A DNA stretch of 64,000 nt. Origin: Spongospora subterranea f. sp. subterranea (Eukaryota; Endomyxa: Phytomyxea; Phytomyxea; Plasmodiophorida). Location of the stretch: the NCBI GenBank assembly GCA_049724395.1, contig JAUGWO010000112.1:1-64000 (forward strand). Reading direction: 5' to 3'. This document shows, piece after piece, positions 1 to 10,012 of the stretch (its first letter is position 1; each line of letters starts with the position of its first letter). The notes beneath the pieces were generated by a model. That model saw only the letters and a list, made by a program, of their open reading frames with translations. It was not told the origin of the DNA and did no database searches. The position numbers and the translations under genes are program-made.

Positions 1-327
1 CAACTTCTCCAAGAGATCGGCTTTGCATGCCCACAACCCACAGTCGTATTCGAGGATAACCGAGGATGCGTCGCTATTAGCAAGAATAATCGGACTGACG
101 CTCGTACAAAGCACATTGACGTAAAATATCACTATACTAGAAAGCTTGTTGAGGACAGAATTATCGACGTCAAGCCAATATCAACAAAGGAAATGGTTGC
201 CGACGTAATGACAAAGTCGCTCGATACACTGAAGTTTGGTTGGTGTCGCAACAAGATGGGCATCATAGACACAAGCAACCGAGATACAACCTCGAGGGGA
301 CGTGCTGAAATACGAGGTTCTATTTAA
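1..327 (+). mobile_element. Copia retrotransposon 3' coding end (RNase H), cut by window start
   Basis: Frame 1 reads as the end of a Ty1/copia RNase H domain. Visible motifs are the DNQGC-like block (FEDNRGC), the RTKHIDVKYHYTR block and the VADVMTKSL block, which close copia polyproteins. Its 3' LTR probably starts near 303 (TGCTGAAATACG) and runs into 328-528, which has two AATAAA-like signals and no gene. The rest of the element lies outside the window. Fossil or active state cannot be judged from this piece. Confidence 0.85.
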
Positions 328-492
328 TTTAATATGATGCCCTGTATGAAGTCAGGTCCCATAACTGCTGAGCACCACGGAGTTTGTATTTATATCTGAC
401 GAGATGTCAATAAATAAACGCTGCTTTTCTCCATTAATAAAGGCCAGGCATTAAATTGTCTGAGAGATTTCGGGTACCTTAGCCCAGTTCGA

Positions 493-3400
493 CTACCGTC
501 CTACCACTTTAGAAGTTTGAACTTCAACACGCCCCCTCAAACCATGTGCCTTGTTGGTCACCAATCTTTTGCTCAGTTTTGTGAATGTTGCGCCTGAAGT
601 TGATTTAGTGAAAATATCTGCGACCATCTCGGCTGTTGGCATGAACTGGACTTGAATCTGGTTGTTGTGAACCATCTGTCTAACGAAATGGTATTTTGCA
701 TCAATGTGTTTTGTTCGCGCGTCGGTTCTGTTGTTGCCGCTGATAGATATGCATCCTTGGTTATCGTCGTATATGACAGTTGCGGCTGGTTCTGGGCGCT
801 CAAGTTCGAACAACAGTTGGCGGATCCATTTGGCTTCGCGTGTCGCACCACATAATAAAATATATTCGGATTCAACAGACGATAAGGCTGTTGAGGGTTG
901 CAATTTGGATTTCCAAGAGATTGGGGCACCATGAAAAGTGAAAACGAAACCAGTTGTGGATCTCCTCGTGTCCGGGTTACCGGCCCAGTCTGCGTCGCTG
1001 TAGCCATAGAGTCCGGCGGGATTCTTTGAAGAGCCTGCTGTAAATTTCAGGCCGTGGTCCGATGTCCCTGCCAAAAATCGGAGTACTCTCTGTGCTGCCG
1101 TCCAGTGCTGCCGCCCGGGGTTGCTTATAAATCTACATAAGGTTCCGACCGCGCATGCAATGCCGGGTCTTGTGGTTGTGGCTAACCAGTTTAAACTGCC
1201 GACAAGCTCAGAATATGGCACCAATTTCATGTTGGCTCGCTCTTGGTCGGTGGTAGGGCTCATGTTCGTACTGAGGTAGTATCCTGGTTGATGTGGAGTT
1301 TTGGCGGATTTGCAAAGATTCATATTGAATCGAAGGAGTAATTCATCAACGTAGTCTTGCTGGTGTAAAAATATTGATCCTGTTGCCCCATCACGCAATA
1401 ACTGCATACCAAGAACACGACTGGGCGCGCCAAGATCGGTGACGTTCCATTTGGACTTGAAGTGATCCACTAATTCATCACAAAGAGTTGGATTATTATG
1501 GGCAATAATGATATCGTCGACATGAATGAGAACAATAGCATAGAAAGTGTCACGTCTGAGATGGTAAAGACAAGGATCAGCAATTGTTCTTCGAAAATGG
1601 AGCTTATTGACCAAGAAATCATCCAGCTGCTGATTCCAGATCATTCCCGCTTGTTTAAGACCGTAGAGAGCTTTCTGTAACTTGCAAACTAGATTTCCTT
1701 GACCAGGCTCGATGAAACCATCAGGCTGTTTCATGTAAATATCGCCGTCAATGTTACCGTTAAGGAATGCGCCCACGATGTCGATTTGATGAAGAAACAA
1801 GCCTTGATCGGCGGTTAGTGCCATGACGATACGAAATGATTCCGAATGTGCGACGGGAGAGAAAGTTTCACTGTAATCGATACCAGCACGTTGGGAGAAA
1901 CCTTTGATCACCAAACGGGCTTTGAACTTTCGAATACCACCATCTCCGGTCAGATTAGGCTTGGTATTGAAGACCCATTTGCAGGCGATTGCTTTACGGT
2001 CTGGAGGTAGTTCTTGTAACGTCCATGTGTCAAATTCGAGCATCTGCTTGTATTCAACCTGCATAGCATCATACCAATGGCCAGCTTCAGGTCCGTTCAG
2101 GGCTTCTGGGACTGTTTGTGGTACGATAACAGAAGCAATTGTGAGTGATGCGATGTCCGGTCTTGGCAATTTGATACATGTCGAGTCCAACTGCAGTGTG
2201 TGATTGGCTTGATGTGCTTTCCACCATTCTCCTGGAGGTCGCGATTCTCTAACACTGCGACGAACGACTACTGCCGGTTCGGGGTCTAAATCATTATTGT
2301 TGTCAGGCGAATAAGGTAATGATGCGTCCGATGTGCTGTCTGTGTCTTCAGGCTGGACAGGATCCAATTCATTGTCATTATTGCTGACATCTTCGGATAT
2401 GATGGAATCAGCTGCATTGTTTTCATTCGAAATTTGAACATGGGGTTCCATCTCAGAGCGGAAGCTGCTTTCAAAACAGGGGGAGATGGTATTTCTGGAA
2501 TCTGAACTTTCTCTTTGAAATCCGTAATCAAAGGAGTATTCGTCGAACTCGACATCTCGACTGGAATATTCTTTTTGAGATATGGGATCGTACAGCAAAT
2601 AAGCCTTTTGATTCTGTGTGTAGCCAATGTGAATTAGTTTCTGTGCTCGAGGCTGTATCTTTTTCCGTTCGTTGGACTGAAGCAATCTGTAGGCGACACA
2701 GCCGAATGTTCTAAGGTAGTTAAGATTCGGAACCTGTTTGAACAAGACTTCATACGGAGTAACTCGGTCTGGTAACGTGGAGTGGGGTCGTCGATTGTAT
2801 ATATGAACTGCTACTTGTACAGCCCAAGCAAAACATTGCTGGGGCAACTTCGAATGTGATAGTAGACAAAGAGCAATATCAGTCAATGTTCGATTAAGCC
2901 TTTCAGCCATGCCATTCGATTGTGAGTTTCCCGGGACTGTCCTTCGGTGATGAATGCCTTGAAGGTCTAGCCAATCACGACACTCTTTCGACATGTATTC
3001 GCCTCCGTTGTCTGATCGAAAATTGCGGATAGTTGTGCTGTGAAGGTTGTTGAAATGTCGAATGAACTTCTTGAGGTGCTCGAACTGCTCAGATTTGTTT
3101 CTCAAACAGGCAATTGTGCAGAATCGGCTGTAAGCATCAATGTATGTGACAAAGTACTTGGAACCGTCTATGCCAGGGGAAGAAAATGGGCCCATGAGGT
3201 CGCTTACGATGAGTTCACCCGGAGTGGTTTGATGGTGTGTGATATTCAAGAACGGTCCTTTTGACATTTTCCCCATCACGCATGGTTCACAAAAGTGTAA
3301 TTGCTTGGGAGAAGGTTCTAGTCGAATTCCGTAGCGCTCATCCTTACTCAAATTCGATATTTCCTTGTTGCTGGTATGTCCTAACCTTGCGTGCCATAGT

Positions 3401-4605
3401 GACAGGGGAAGGGCAACGTCATGTCGGACCGCAAAAGTCGCCGCAAGGTCTGATGATCGGATAGAGTTTGAATCCAGTCTGTACAGGTTGTCCTTATCTT
3501 TTCGAATCCTTGCAAGTATGTTTCCAACGGGAGCGGTGAAATCATGAGAGTGGAAGATAGTCATGTGTTCGCCATCGATCAAAAACTTCATCCCTGATTC
3601 TGCTGCTTGGCCGGGAGAAAAGAGGTTTTTCCCCAGGTCCGGAACCGCCAAAACATTCTCAAGTGGAATTGACCTTCCCTGTACGCGCAAATTGCAGTTA
3701 CCAGATCCAACTGAAGGGATGGAAGTGTTGTCACCCAGTTGAATTTCTGGGTTCAGACTTGCGCTTCGGAATTGCGATAAGATCTGACGGTCAAATGTCA
3801 TGTGGTTGGAACAGCCAGTATCTACATGCCAGGCCCTGGACTTGTTAAATGAAGCTTGAGAGGCATAATGGTAGTTTTGAACTTGTCCCTGTCTATTATG
3901 TCTCGGCTGCCAGCTGCTAGGGCGAAGCTCAGGGTGTTGTGCATAACATTGGTCATCCGTATGGCCAAGGTGTGGGTGAACTTTGCATCGACGCTTCTTG
4001 CCAGCAATGTTTGCTTGTGTAGAGGTAATATCTTGGCCTTGACGAGCTTCTTCGTTTAGCAGCAGGGAGGTGATCGTGACTAGTGAAATATGATCAAAGT
4101 CCTGGCAGTCTAAGGCAGTAGCAACTGAGTGGAAACGGCTATCGAGGTTGCAAACAACGAGTGCTGAAATTAATTTTTCTGGTATCTCGATGCCTGCACC
4201 TTGGAGGTCTCGGGCTCGAGATTCGACTCGGCCTATAAATTCTTGTACTGGTTGCCCGTCTTGCATGCAGGTAACCCATTGGCGCAACTTGACGACAACT
4301 GAAGAGAGTGATTTGCGCTGGTAGATGTTATGGAGTTTGACCCAATACGCGTGAGCAGAGGTTTCAGAGAGTAAATGACGGAGTACCGAGTCACCCACGT
4401 TCAGTTCGATCACACCCCGGGTTTTCGTATCGGTACGGCTCGACGTCGTGTCAGTTCGCGGTTCGACAGGGTCGAATGTTGCTGGATTATAGGAGATTGA
4501 TGTATCGTAATCTTTGTCCTGTAATATGGCCATCATCCGACGCTTCCAGATAGGGAAATCGTCGGATCCTTCGAGCTTGTTGATGTTATAGACCGTGAAC
4601 ATCAT
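493..4605 (-). CDS. Copia A Gag-Pol polyprotein
   Basis: About 1,370 codons from the Met at 4603-4605. That start opens the typical copia Gag (MFTVYNINKLEGSDDFPIW); the open frame runs 40 codons further upstream, but there it only translates 24-bp tandem repeats. In order: Gag of the UBN2/DUF4219 type, a Cys/His knuckle-like stretch before HPELRP, protease (DTGCSNHM), integrase zinc binding and catalytic core (LWHARLGH, VSDLMGPF, SDNGGEY, NGMAERLN), reverse transcriptase (CKWVFNTK, HVDDIIIAH) and RNase H (SDADWAG, ESEY, TKHIDAKYHF). The frame looks whole, as expected for a relatively recent copy. Confidence 0.93.
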   Translation of the reverse strand: MMFTVYNINKLEGSDDFPIWKRRMMAILQDKDYDTSISYNPATFDPVEPRTDTTSSRTDTKTRGVIELNVGDSVLRHLLSETSAHAYWVKLHNIYQRKSLSSVVVKLRQWVTCMQDGQPVQEFIGRVESRARDLQGAGIEIPEKLISALVVCNLDSRFHSVATALDCQDFDHISLVTITSLLLNEEARQGQDITSTQANIAGKKRRCKVHPHLGHTDDQCYAQHPELRPSSWQPRHNRQGQVQNYHYASQASFNKSRAWHVDTGCSNHMTFDRQILSQFRSASLNPEIQLGDNTSIPSVGSGNCNLRVQGRSIPLENVLAVPDLGKNLFSPGQAAESGMKFLIDGEHMTIFHSHDFTAPVGNILARIRKDKDNLYRLDSNSIRSSDLAATFAVRHDVALPLSLWHARLGHTSNKEISNLSKDERYGIRLEPSPKQLHFCEPCVMGKMSKGPFLNITHHQTTPGELIVSDLMGPFSSPGIDGSKYFVTYIDAYSRFCTIACLRNKSEQFEHLKKFIRHFNNLHSTTIRNFRSDNGGEYMSKECRDWLDLQGIHHRRTVPGNSQSNGMAERLNRTLTDIALCLLSHSKLPQQCFAWAVQVAVHIYNRRPHSTLPDRVTPYEVLFKQVPNLNYLRTFGCVAYRLLQSNERKKIQPRAQKLIHIGYTQNQKAYLLYDPISQKEYSSRDVEFDEYSFDYGFQRESSDSRNTISPCFESSFRSEMEPHVQISNENNAADSIISEDVSNNDNELDPVQPEDTDSTSDASLPYSPDNNNDLDPEPAVVVRRSVRESRPPGEWWKAHQANHTLQLDSTCIKLPRPDIASLTIASVIVPQTVPEALNGPEAGHWYDAMQVEYKQMLEFDTWTLQELPPDRKAIACKWVFNTKPNLTGDGGIRKFKARLVIKGFSQRAGIDYSETFSPVAHSESFRIVMALTADQGLFLHQIDIVGAFLNGNIDGDIYMKQPDGFIEPGQGNLVCKLQKALYGLKQAGMIWNQQLDDFLVNKLHFRRTIADPCLYHLRRDTFYAIVLIHVDDIIIAHNNPTLCDELVDHFKSKWNVTDLGAPSRVLGMQLLRDGATGSIFLHQQDYVDELLLRFNMNLCKSAKTPHQPGYYLSTNMSPTTDQERANMKLVPYSELVGSLNWLATTTRPGIACAVGTLCRFISNPGRQHWTAAQRVLRFLAGTSDHGLKFTAGSSKNPAGLYGYSDADWAGNPDTRRSTTGFVFTFHGAPISWKSKLQPSTALSSVESEYILLCGATREAKWIRQLLFELERPEPAATVIYDDNQGCISISGNNRTDARTKHIDAKYHFVRQMVHNNQIQVQFMPTAEMVADIFTKSTSGATFTKLSKRLVTNKAHGLRGRVEVQTSKVVGR

Positions 4606-4608
4606 GAT

Positions 4609-4830
4609 GGATGTATATACAAGTGTACACCTAAGTGTATATACAAATGTACACCTAAGTGTATATACAAATGTACACCTAAGTGTATATACAAATGTAC
4701 ACCAAGTGTATATACAAATGTACATCTAAGTGTATATACATATATACACCTAAGTGTATATACAAATGTAAACCTCAGTGTATATACAAATGTACACCTA
4801 AGTGTATATGGAATAGCACACTTAAGTTAC
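4609..4830. repeat. 24-bp minisatellite in copia A leader
   Basis: About nine imperfect copies of a 24-bp unit (TGTATATACAAATGTACACC plus TAAG) lie directly upstream of the copia A Gag start. The unit is rich in TATATACA and TGTACA, so it is partly palindromic. It translates on the minus strand as an 8-residue repeat, which I treat as untranslated leader. Confidence 0.9.
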
Positions 4831-4864
4831 TATGCAGCTAACAGAGTTGGGACTCTTAATCTTT

Positions 4865-5047
4865 TAGAGAGAGGAGAGATCAGGCGAGCGAGAGAGGGAG
4901 CGGGCACGCGAGAGAGAGAGGGAGCGGGAACGCGAGAGAGAGGGAGCGGGAAACGCGAGAGAGAGAGGGAGCGGGAACGCGAGAGAGAGGGAGCGGGAAC
5001 GCGAGAGAGAGGGAGCGGGAACGCGAGAGAGAGAGGGAGTGGGAACG
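4865..5047. repeat. GA-rich minisatellite in copia A leader
   Basis: Imperfect tandem copies of a roughly 20-24-bp purine-rich unit (GAGAGAGGGAGCGGGAACGC) lie between the 5' LTR and the 24-bp repeat. On the element's sense strand it is a long CT tract. No coding meaning is apparent. Confidence 0.88.
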
Positions 5048-5371
5048 ATGTTGATTGGAAGAAGCAAATAGAAGAATGAGTTTATTAGAAAACGAGGGGC
5101 TCTGATATACAGAGCTAGATATTATTGTCTCAGTCGGAAAAGGGCGCGCGATTTCTCTGTCGGGAAAAAGGCGCACTAATCGCGCGTCACAATCCGTCAC
5201 ACGACAGAGGCTGCGCTACAGGGTTGCTCCTCAGGAAGCCGCTCATTAAGAGGCCGCCTCTGGTCTTCATCAATATCGGATGTACGTGACAGTGGGCCAA
5301 TACGACCAGTTTGGGCCAGTACAGCCAATGGGCCAGTACGACAGGTTGGCGACGTGGTTTGAACTTCAACA

Positions 5372-5570
5372 ATCAGGTGGGGGCAGGTCCCATTCGGTTT
5401 GGTCGTTAGGACAGATTATGTTGCTTAATCCAGCTGGTCTAATAGGTTCCTTCATTGGATACCCAAGCTACTTGTAGCGGCCAGGCGGAAGTAGGGAAAG
5501 CCTGGTAGTACACAGGCTTACTCAACCCATAAGAACCCGCGATCCTTTGTATACCATACCATACCATTCC
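5372..5570 (+). mobile_element. SINE copy 1 (3' part only)
   Basis: Matches the 3' half of the ~423-bp SINE seen whole at 16448, 18432 and 22142: the AGGTGGGGGCAGGTCCC block, the GTAGCGGCCAGGCGGAAGTA block and a tail of ATACC repeats. The 5' half is absent because copia A begins exactly at the break. Confidence 0.88.
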
Positions 5571-5604
5571 ATACTTCCGCCACTGTCTTATCTGGCAATA
5601 TTAA

Positions 5605-6060
5605 CTAAATTGCCTTTGCCAGTTTCCTTTTACCGATCTTATCATCGAGCCTCTGCGCTTTCTTCGCAATGCTCATCGGTATAACTGTCGACTGGGTACA
5701 ACTGTCTAATAACCCTGGAAATATCATCCCTGCAGTCGACACTCTAACACTCAACTGATTGTCTGCGGTTGACGGTTCGTGCATTTCTGACACTTTGTAG
5801 AAATCACTACTGTTGGATCCTGTCGTAGTCCTGACATAAAGATCACCGTTATGTTGGCTCTCTATGGTAGCAACTCCAATCCGACAAATCCTCATATACT
5901 GTCCATTTTGTCTTTGTGTTTAACCAAGAGCGATTCCATCTCTGTCTTGGATGGTTTCGGTGGACACTTGGACATACTATGTCCCTCCAAACCGCAACAC
6001 AAACATAAGAACTCTCCTTTCTTATGCTTAACGTTTTTTCTGATGCCGGGCACGTTGTCT
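5605..6060 (-). mobile_element. Gypsy-type Gag/protease relic
   Basis: On the minus strand a CCHC zinc knuckle (CLCCGLEGHSMSKC, about 5960-6005) is followed by a retropepsin-like stretch around GLLDSCTQSTVIPMSIA. The order knuckle then protease fits a Ty3/gypsy Gag-Pol junction. The piece is short and old. A TRIM solo LTR has landed just upstream (6104-6216). Confidence 0.6.
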
Positions 6061-6103
6061 CACCTCGGGTTGCAGTTTCTTAAAATCTGTGGCATATCTC
6101 TAA

Positions 6104-6216
6104 TGTTAGGAACTGCGCCCGAGATACACAGTTACCAACTGACCCAAAAGGTACTATGATGGCACAAGGCCATCATTCTCGGGTCCTTATATACCTAAGA
6201 CTTTTGGATCATGACA
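6104..6216 (-). mobile_element. TRIM-like solo LTR (113 bp)
   Basis: A 113-bp repeat bounded by TG and CA, flanked by a 5-bp target duplication TCTAA (6099-6103 and 6217-6221). Read on the minus strand it begins TGTCATGATCC and has a good TATA box (TATATAAGG) about 30 nt in. The same 113 bp forms the ends of the elements at 9633-15533 and 23922-27150, so this is a solo LTR. A hairpin (ATGATGGC...GCCATCAT) sits mid-LTR. Confidence 0.85.
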
Positions 6217-6519
6217 TCTAACGGCACTGTGCCGCAGCCCTCTACTGTCGCAATTTTTCACGGAGTTTCGTTGACTGACACTTGCCGATCCCATGGTCCT
6301 GCTCTGACCTGGTCGTTCAAATCACCGATTTGTTGACCGTTGACTGTCCCTAGTCTACCCACAACCAACAGGTTTTGAATCTGTTGCTAACGTTGTCGAG
6401 TCCATGTGTCCATCATACATAACAGGCACTATTCGTAATACACAACTATTGTATAAATACGAATCATCCGACAATCAGTATCAACCAGTCCATGTCATGT
6501 ATTTCTGACACCCGGTGTC
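6217..6519. other. Unassigned spacer left of copia B
   Basis: About 300 bp with no convincing reading frame. A TATAAATA-like motif near 6455 and AT-rich flanks could be LTR debris, but no second copy is seen here. It ends in the GTGTC target duplication of copia B (6515-6519), whose partner is at 17519-17523. The other side of the same original site is 17524-17780, which is equally featureless. Confidence 0.5.
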
Positions 6520-6749
6520 TGTTGAATACAACTTGCCTGCCTCAAGTACGGACATTCTCCAAGGAAAGTGCGTACCCCCAGTCGGCGCAACCACGGCATG
6601 AGCATGACATAAAGCTGACTGTACGCACTTTACGCATTGGGCTATAAATATCCATTTCCCGAGGTATCTACCTATATATAAGCAATTACGCCACAATAAT
6701 CAATTCATTCAGCTATTGCATCTGTTTGAGCAACATCAAATTTTCCACA
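6520..6749 (+). repeat. 5' LTR of copia B
   Basis: 230 bp, TGTTGAATAC to TTTTCCACA. It contains GGGCTATAAATA, a strong TATA box (near 6640). It pairs with 17293-17518. Confidence 0.93.
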
Positions 6750-6784
6750 GATTAACAGTCGAAGCCGCTGACCGGTTACGTCCA

Positions 6785-7095
6785 TCCTACGAGGCCACGC
6801 CCACACTACCAGGCCACGCCCACTCAACGAGGTCACGCCCACTCAACGAGGTCCCGCCCACTCAACGAGGCCACGCCCACTCAACGAGGCCGCATCCATT
6901 CAATGAGGCCGCGTTCACTCAACAAGGTCACGCCCACTCAACTAGGTCACGCTCATTCAACGAGGTCACGCCCATTCAACGAGGTCACGCCCATTCAACC
7001 TGGTCACGCCCACATTAAAAGGTCACCCCCACACTACGAGGCCGCGCTCACTCTTCGAAGTCACGCCCAATCTACCAGGCTACGCCCATTCTACC
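6785..7095 (+). repeat. 19-bp minisatellite in copia B leader
   Basis: About sixteen degenerate copies of a 19-bp unit (AACGAGGTCACGCCCACTC) fill the space between the 5' LTR and the Gag start at 7098. Each copy carries a CACGCCCA core. Nothing suggests that it is translated as part of Gag. Confidence 0.9.
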
Positions 7096-7493
7096 AGATG
7101 AAAGAGATCTTGCAATCAATCACTAAATTCACTGGCGCGGACACTGATGACTTCCAGCTGTGGCAACAAAAGGTCATCATGTACCTGTCAACGAAGGATC
7201 TAGAAGTTTATATCGACCAGGACCCAGCTCTCCCTGCCACCACTGAAGAACTGCGCAACGACAAGAAGGGAAGTCGATCATCTGTTGCTGCCTCCATGAT
7301 CTAATTGTAAGCTCAATCTTGAAGGAACCGACTGCACATAAGCATTTACAGTAACTCTTGATTTTCAAAAGGAAGTCAAATTTGCACCCACGGCAGCATC
7401 CTTAAATAATTTTGAGGCTCAAATTGAGCATAGAGAGCGGGAACCTGGCGTAGCTTTCGTGGCGACCGCAAAACGCATCTCAGGACGACATCG

Positions 7494-9275
7494 TTGCAAC
7501 TATCACAACAGCAATGCACACGACGACGCTCACTGCTGCATCAGCACCCGGAGCTCCGACCAAAGATCACCGCAAATAAAACGCTTCATTCCAACTACCT
7601 CAACCGCAGCGAACACGTAGCTCTTTCAACTCAGCCCCCACGAAACATCTCTGGTTCCAGTTGGATTCTCGACTCCGCATGCTCGACTCACATGTGCTCT
7701 GATCCCTCGACGCTTGAGCAGATTTTGCCCGCATACAATCCTCTAACCATCAGGGTGGCAAACAACGCCATATTGCGCTCCACGGCTAGCGGCACCTCTA
7801 AAATCCAATCCTGCATCGGAACTATCAACATCTCTCCAGTATCGTTCGTTCCCGGACTCTCCGCAAACCTCATCTCCATCGGTCAAGCGACGTCGGATGG
7901 CTTAGAATTTGAATTCAGACGCAACACATGCAAGATTCTGGACTCCGGCGGTAATCTTATCACTGAGATCTCGAAGGATCATGACAACCTGTACACCCTG
8001 CCTCCAGTTATCAACTACACTGCAGAGCCACGTACTGCTGCGGCAAAAATGGTATCAGAAACACGCGACCTTTGGCGCAATCGACTTGGCCACATCAACG
8101 ATCATGACCTCAACTCAGCCTTGGAAAATTCGGTCACCGGAATCAAGCAACCAGCGAAGATACGCACACCCTCACCGATCTCTCCCTGTGACGGCTGCAT
8201 GCTTGGAAAAATGCCAAGAGGTAACATCCAACGAACCTCTGAAAGCTCAACCACCAGGCCGCTGGAAATCATTCACAGTGACATTTCTGGACCATTTCCC
8301 GTTGATGGAATTCACGGCAAATCGAGATATTACTTTTCATTTCTAGACCAACACACACGATACTCATTTGTGTACCTGATTCGAAGGAAGTCGGAAGCCA
8401 TATCAGCAATCAAGCAGCATATCCGTCTGGTCAACAATCATTTTCAAGACCAGGGATTCTCTGTGAAGAGCTTTCAAAGCGACGGTGGAGGAGAATACAC
8501 ATCCAAAGAATGTCAAACATTCCTCGCAGATCTCGGCATCGTCTATCGAAGAATCATCCCATACCAATCGGAACAAAACGACATGATCGAAAGACTTAAC
8601 CGAACGATAATCGAGTGTGAAGAGAGCATGCGCCTTAGTGGAAAATTAGGACCCAGGTTTTGGACTGCTGTCGTTTCCGCAGCCGTCTATAGTATCAATC
8701 GACGTCCACACAGCGCACTGCCGCAGCGCATATCCCCATTTGAAGCCTGGAACAAGACCAAACCGGACTTACGGCATCTTCTAACATTCGGTTGCGACGC
8801 GTATATTCACCTGCCCAACCAACTTCATCGAAAACTTCAACCACGAGGACGCAAGGTTACCTTCATTTCATACCCAACAAATCAAAAGGGGTATCAATTC
8901 TGGGACGAGGAAGAGCAGCGTATTGTCTGCAGCCGGTTCACAGACGCCTCATTTCATGAGCATTCATTTTCAAGGACACAGCCTGTTCAGCGCAGAAATG
9001 AAGTCACATTCGATTTTGATGGACCATCTACAACGACTTCCAACCCTTTGAGAACAATCCTTACTGACTCCTCATCATCAATACAGGAATCATCCAGCTC
9101 TTCTGAACCATCCTCAGCGATATCAAGCGACTCATCATCAAACCCTCCTGAAGAAGTTAGCGAAGAATCAGAAGAATCACAGCCTCATGGAAGCACGGAA
9201 TATGAGATCGAGCGCGACGATTGCAAAAGAGCCGAACAAGAAGATGACGAACCAATTCGAATGGAGAATGGATGA
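7494..9275 (+). CDS. Copia B Gag end, protease and integrase frame (fossil part)
   Basis: An open stretch with copia order: HPELRP linker after the Gag knuckle region, protease (DSACSTHM), integrase zinc-binding part (LWRNRLGH, CDGCMLGK), integrase core (HSDISGPF, SDGGGEY, IERLNRT) and an acidic Ser-rich linker before reverse transcriptase. It belongs to copia B and is not a host gene. It is part of a broken element. Confidence 0.88.
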   Translation: MQLSQQQCTRRRSLLHQHPELRPKITANKTLHSNYLNRSEHVALSTQPPRNISGSSWILDSACSTHMCSDPSTLEQILPAYNPLTIRVANNAILRSTASGTSKIQSCIGTINISPVSFVPGLSANLISIGQATSDGLEFEFRRNTCKILDSGGNLITEISKDHDNLYTLPPVINYTAEPRTAAAKMVSETRDLWRNRLGHINDHDLNSALENSVTGIKQPAKIRTPSPISPCDGCMLGKMPRGNIQRTSESSTTRPLEIIHSDISGPFPVDGIHGKSRYYFSFLDQHTRYSFVYLIRRKSEAISAIKQHIRLVNNHFQDQGFSVKSFQSDGGGEYTSKECQTFLADLGIVYRRIIPYQSEQNDMIERLNRTIIECEESMRLSGKLGPRFWTAVVSAAVYSINRRPHSALPQRISPFEAWNKTKPDLRHLLTFGCDAYIHLPNQLHRKLQPRGRKVTFISYPTNQKGYQFWDEEEQRIVCSRFTDASFHEHSFSRTQPVQRRNEVTFDFDGPSTTTSNPLRTILTDSSSSIQESSSSSEPSSAISSDSSSNPPEEVSEESEESQPHGSTEYEIERDDCKRAEQEDDEPIRMENG

Positions 9276-9820
9276 CGGTCGGATCGTGTCCGAAATGCTC
9301 TTGGAGAATGGTGGAAATTTCCACCAGCAGCAGCTCTGATCGTCCAACGTGACAGGATGCAAGCATGTCAGATCACTCTGCCGAAGTCAATCAGCGAGGC
9401 AACAGATCCAGCAAACGAGTTTTCTGAAGAATGGACTCAAGCAACAAACGCCGAATTCACAAGCCTGCAAGAAAATCAAACCTGGGAACTCTGCCCACTC
9501 CCAATTGGAAGACAAGCCATCGCTAACAAATGGATATTTAAAGTAAAACCGGATGACGAGGGATTCGTGCACAAACTCAAGGCAAGACTCGTTATCAAAG
9601 GTTTCTCTCAACGACCGGGAATTGACTTCAACTGTTAGGAACTGCGCCCGAGATACACAGTTACCAACTGACCCAAAAGGTACTATGATGGCACAAGGCC
9701 ATCATTCTCGGGTCCTTATATACCTAAGACTTTTGGATCATGACAGTATCCCCCTGTTTAGGAGCGACCCCCATGACCTTCCAGCCCCCGTGCGACTTCC
9801 TAGATTATCCTCTGACTGGT

Positions 9821-10012
9821 TGTTGTGCCGTTACCCTCAGGGAGCAATATTAGTAGTTAGAAGGTGAGGCTTTTGAAAATAAACCAAAGTGGTCGTCTAA
9901 AGTATATTCGGATCTATTAATGACTTTCTAGAAAAAGGGTCTGCCGGCCTTCGTCTCCCATGCAAGGAGTCACACTCTTACTTCTTGGCGTGAATCACGG
10001 TCCGTCACCATA
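9821..10012 (-). repeat. 3' LTR of gypsy G
   Basis: 192 bp, TGTTGTGCCG to CGTCACCATA as read on the plus strand. It is near-identical to 15038-15229. It contains the 18-nt segment at 9904-9921 that is complementary to the element's primer-binding site. Confidence 0.95.

Larger units (their letters stand above)
529..5371 (-). mobile_element. Copia A: Ty1/copia LTR retrotransposon
   Basis: This minus-strand element has a 5' LTR at 5049-5371, with mirror ends TGTTGA and TCAACA and a TATA-like stretch. A leader with two minisatellites and one long polyprotein frame (493-4605) follow. At the 3' side only about the first 15 nt of the LTR match (515-529), so the 3' LTR is lost or replaced; the neighbouring copia relic at 1-327 abuts here. 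The right flank is a SINE piece that starts inside the SINE, so the element sits on a rearranged junction. The coding part looks whole, and the element as such is incomplete at its 3' end. Confidence 0.85.

Noticed and set aside
4606-4725. Forty extra N-terminal codons of the copia A polyprotein
   Set aside because: They only translate the 24-bp minisatellite; the Gag family start is the Met at 4605.
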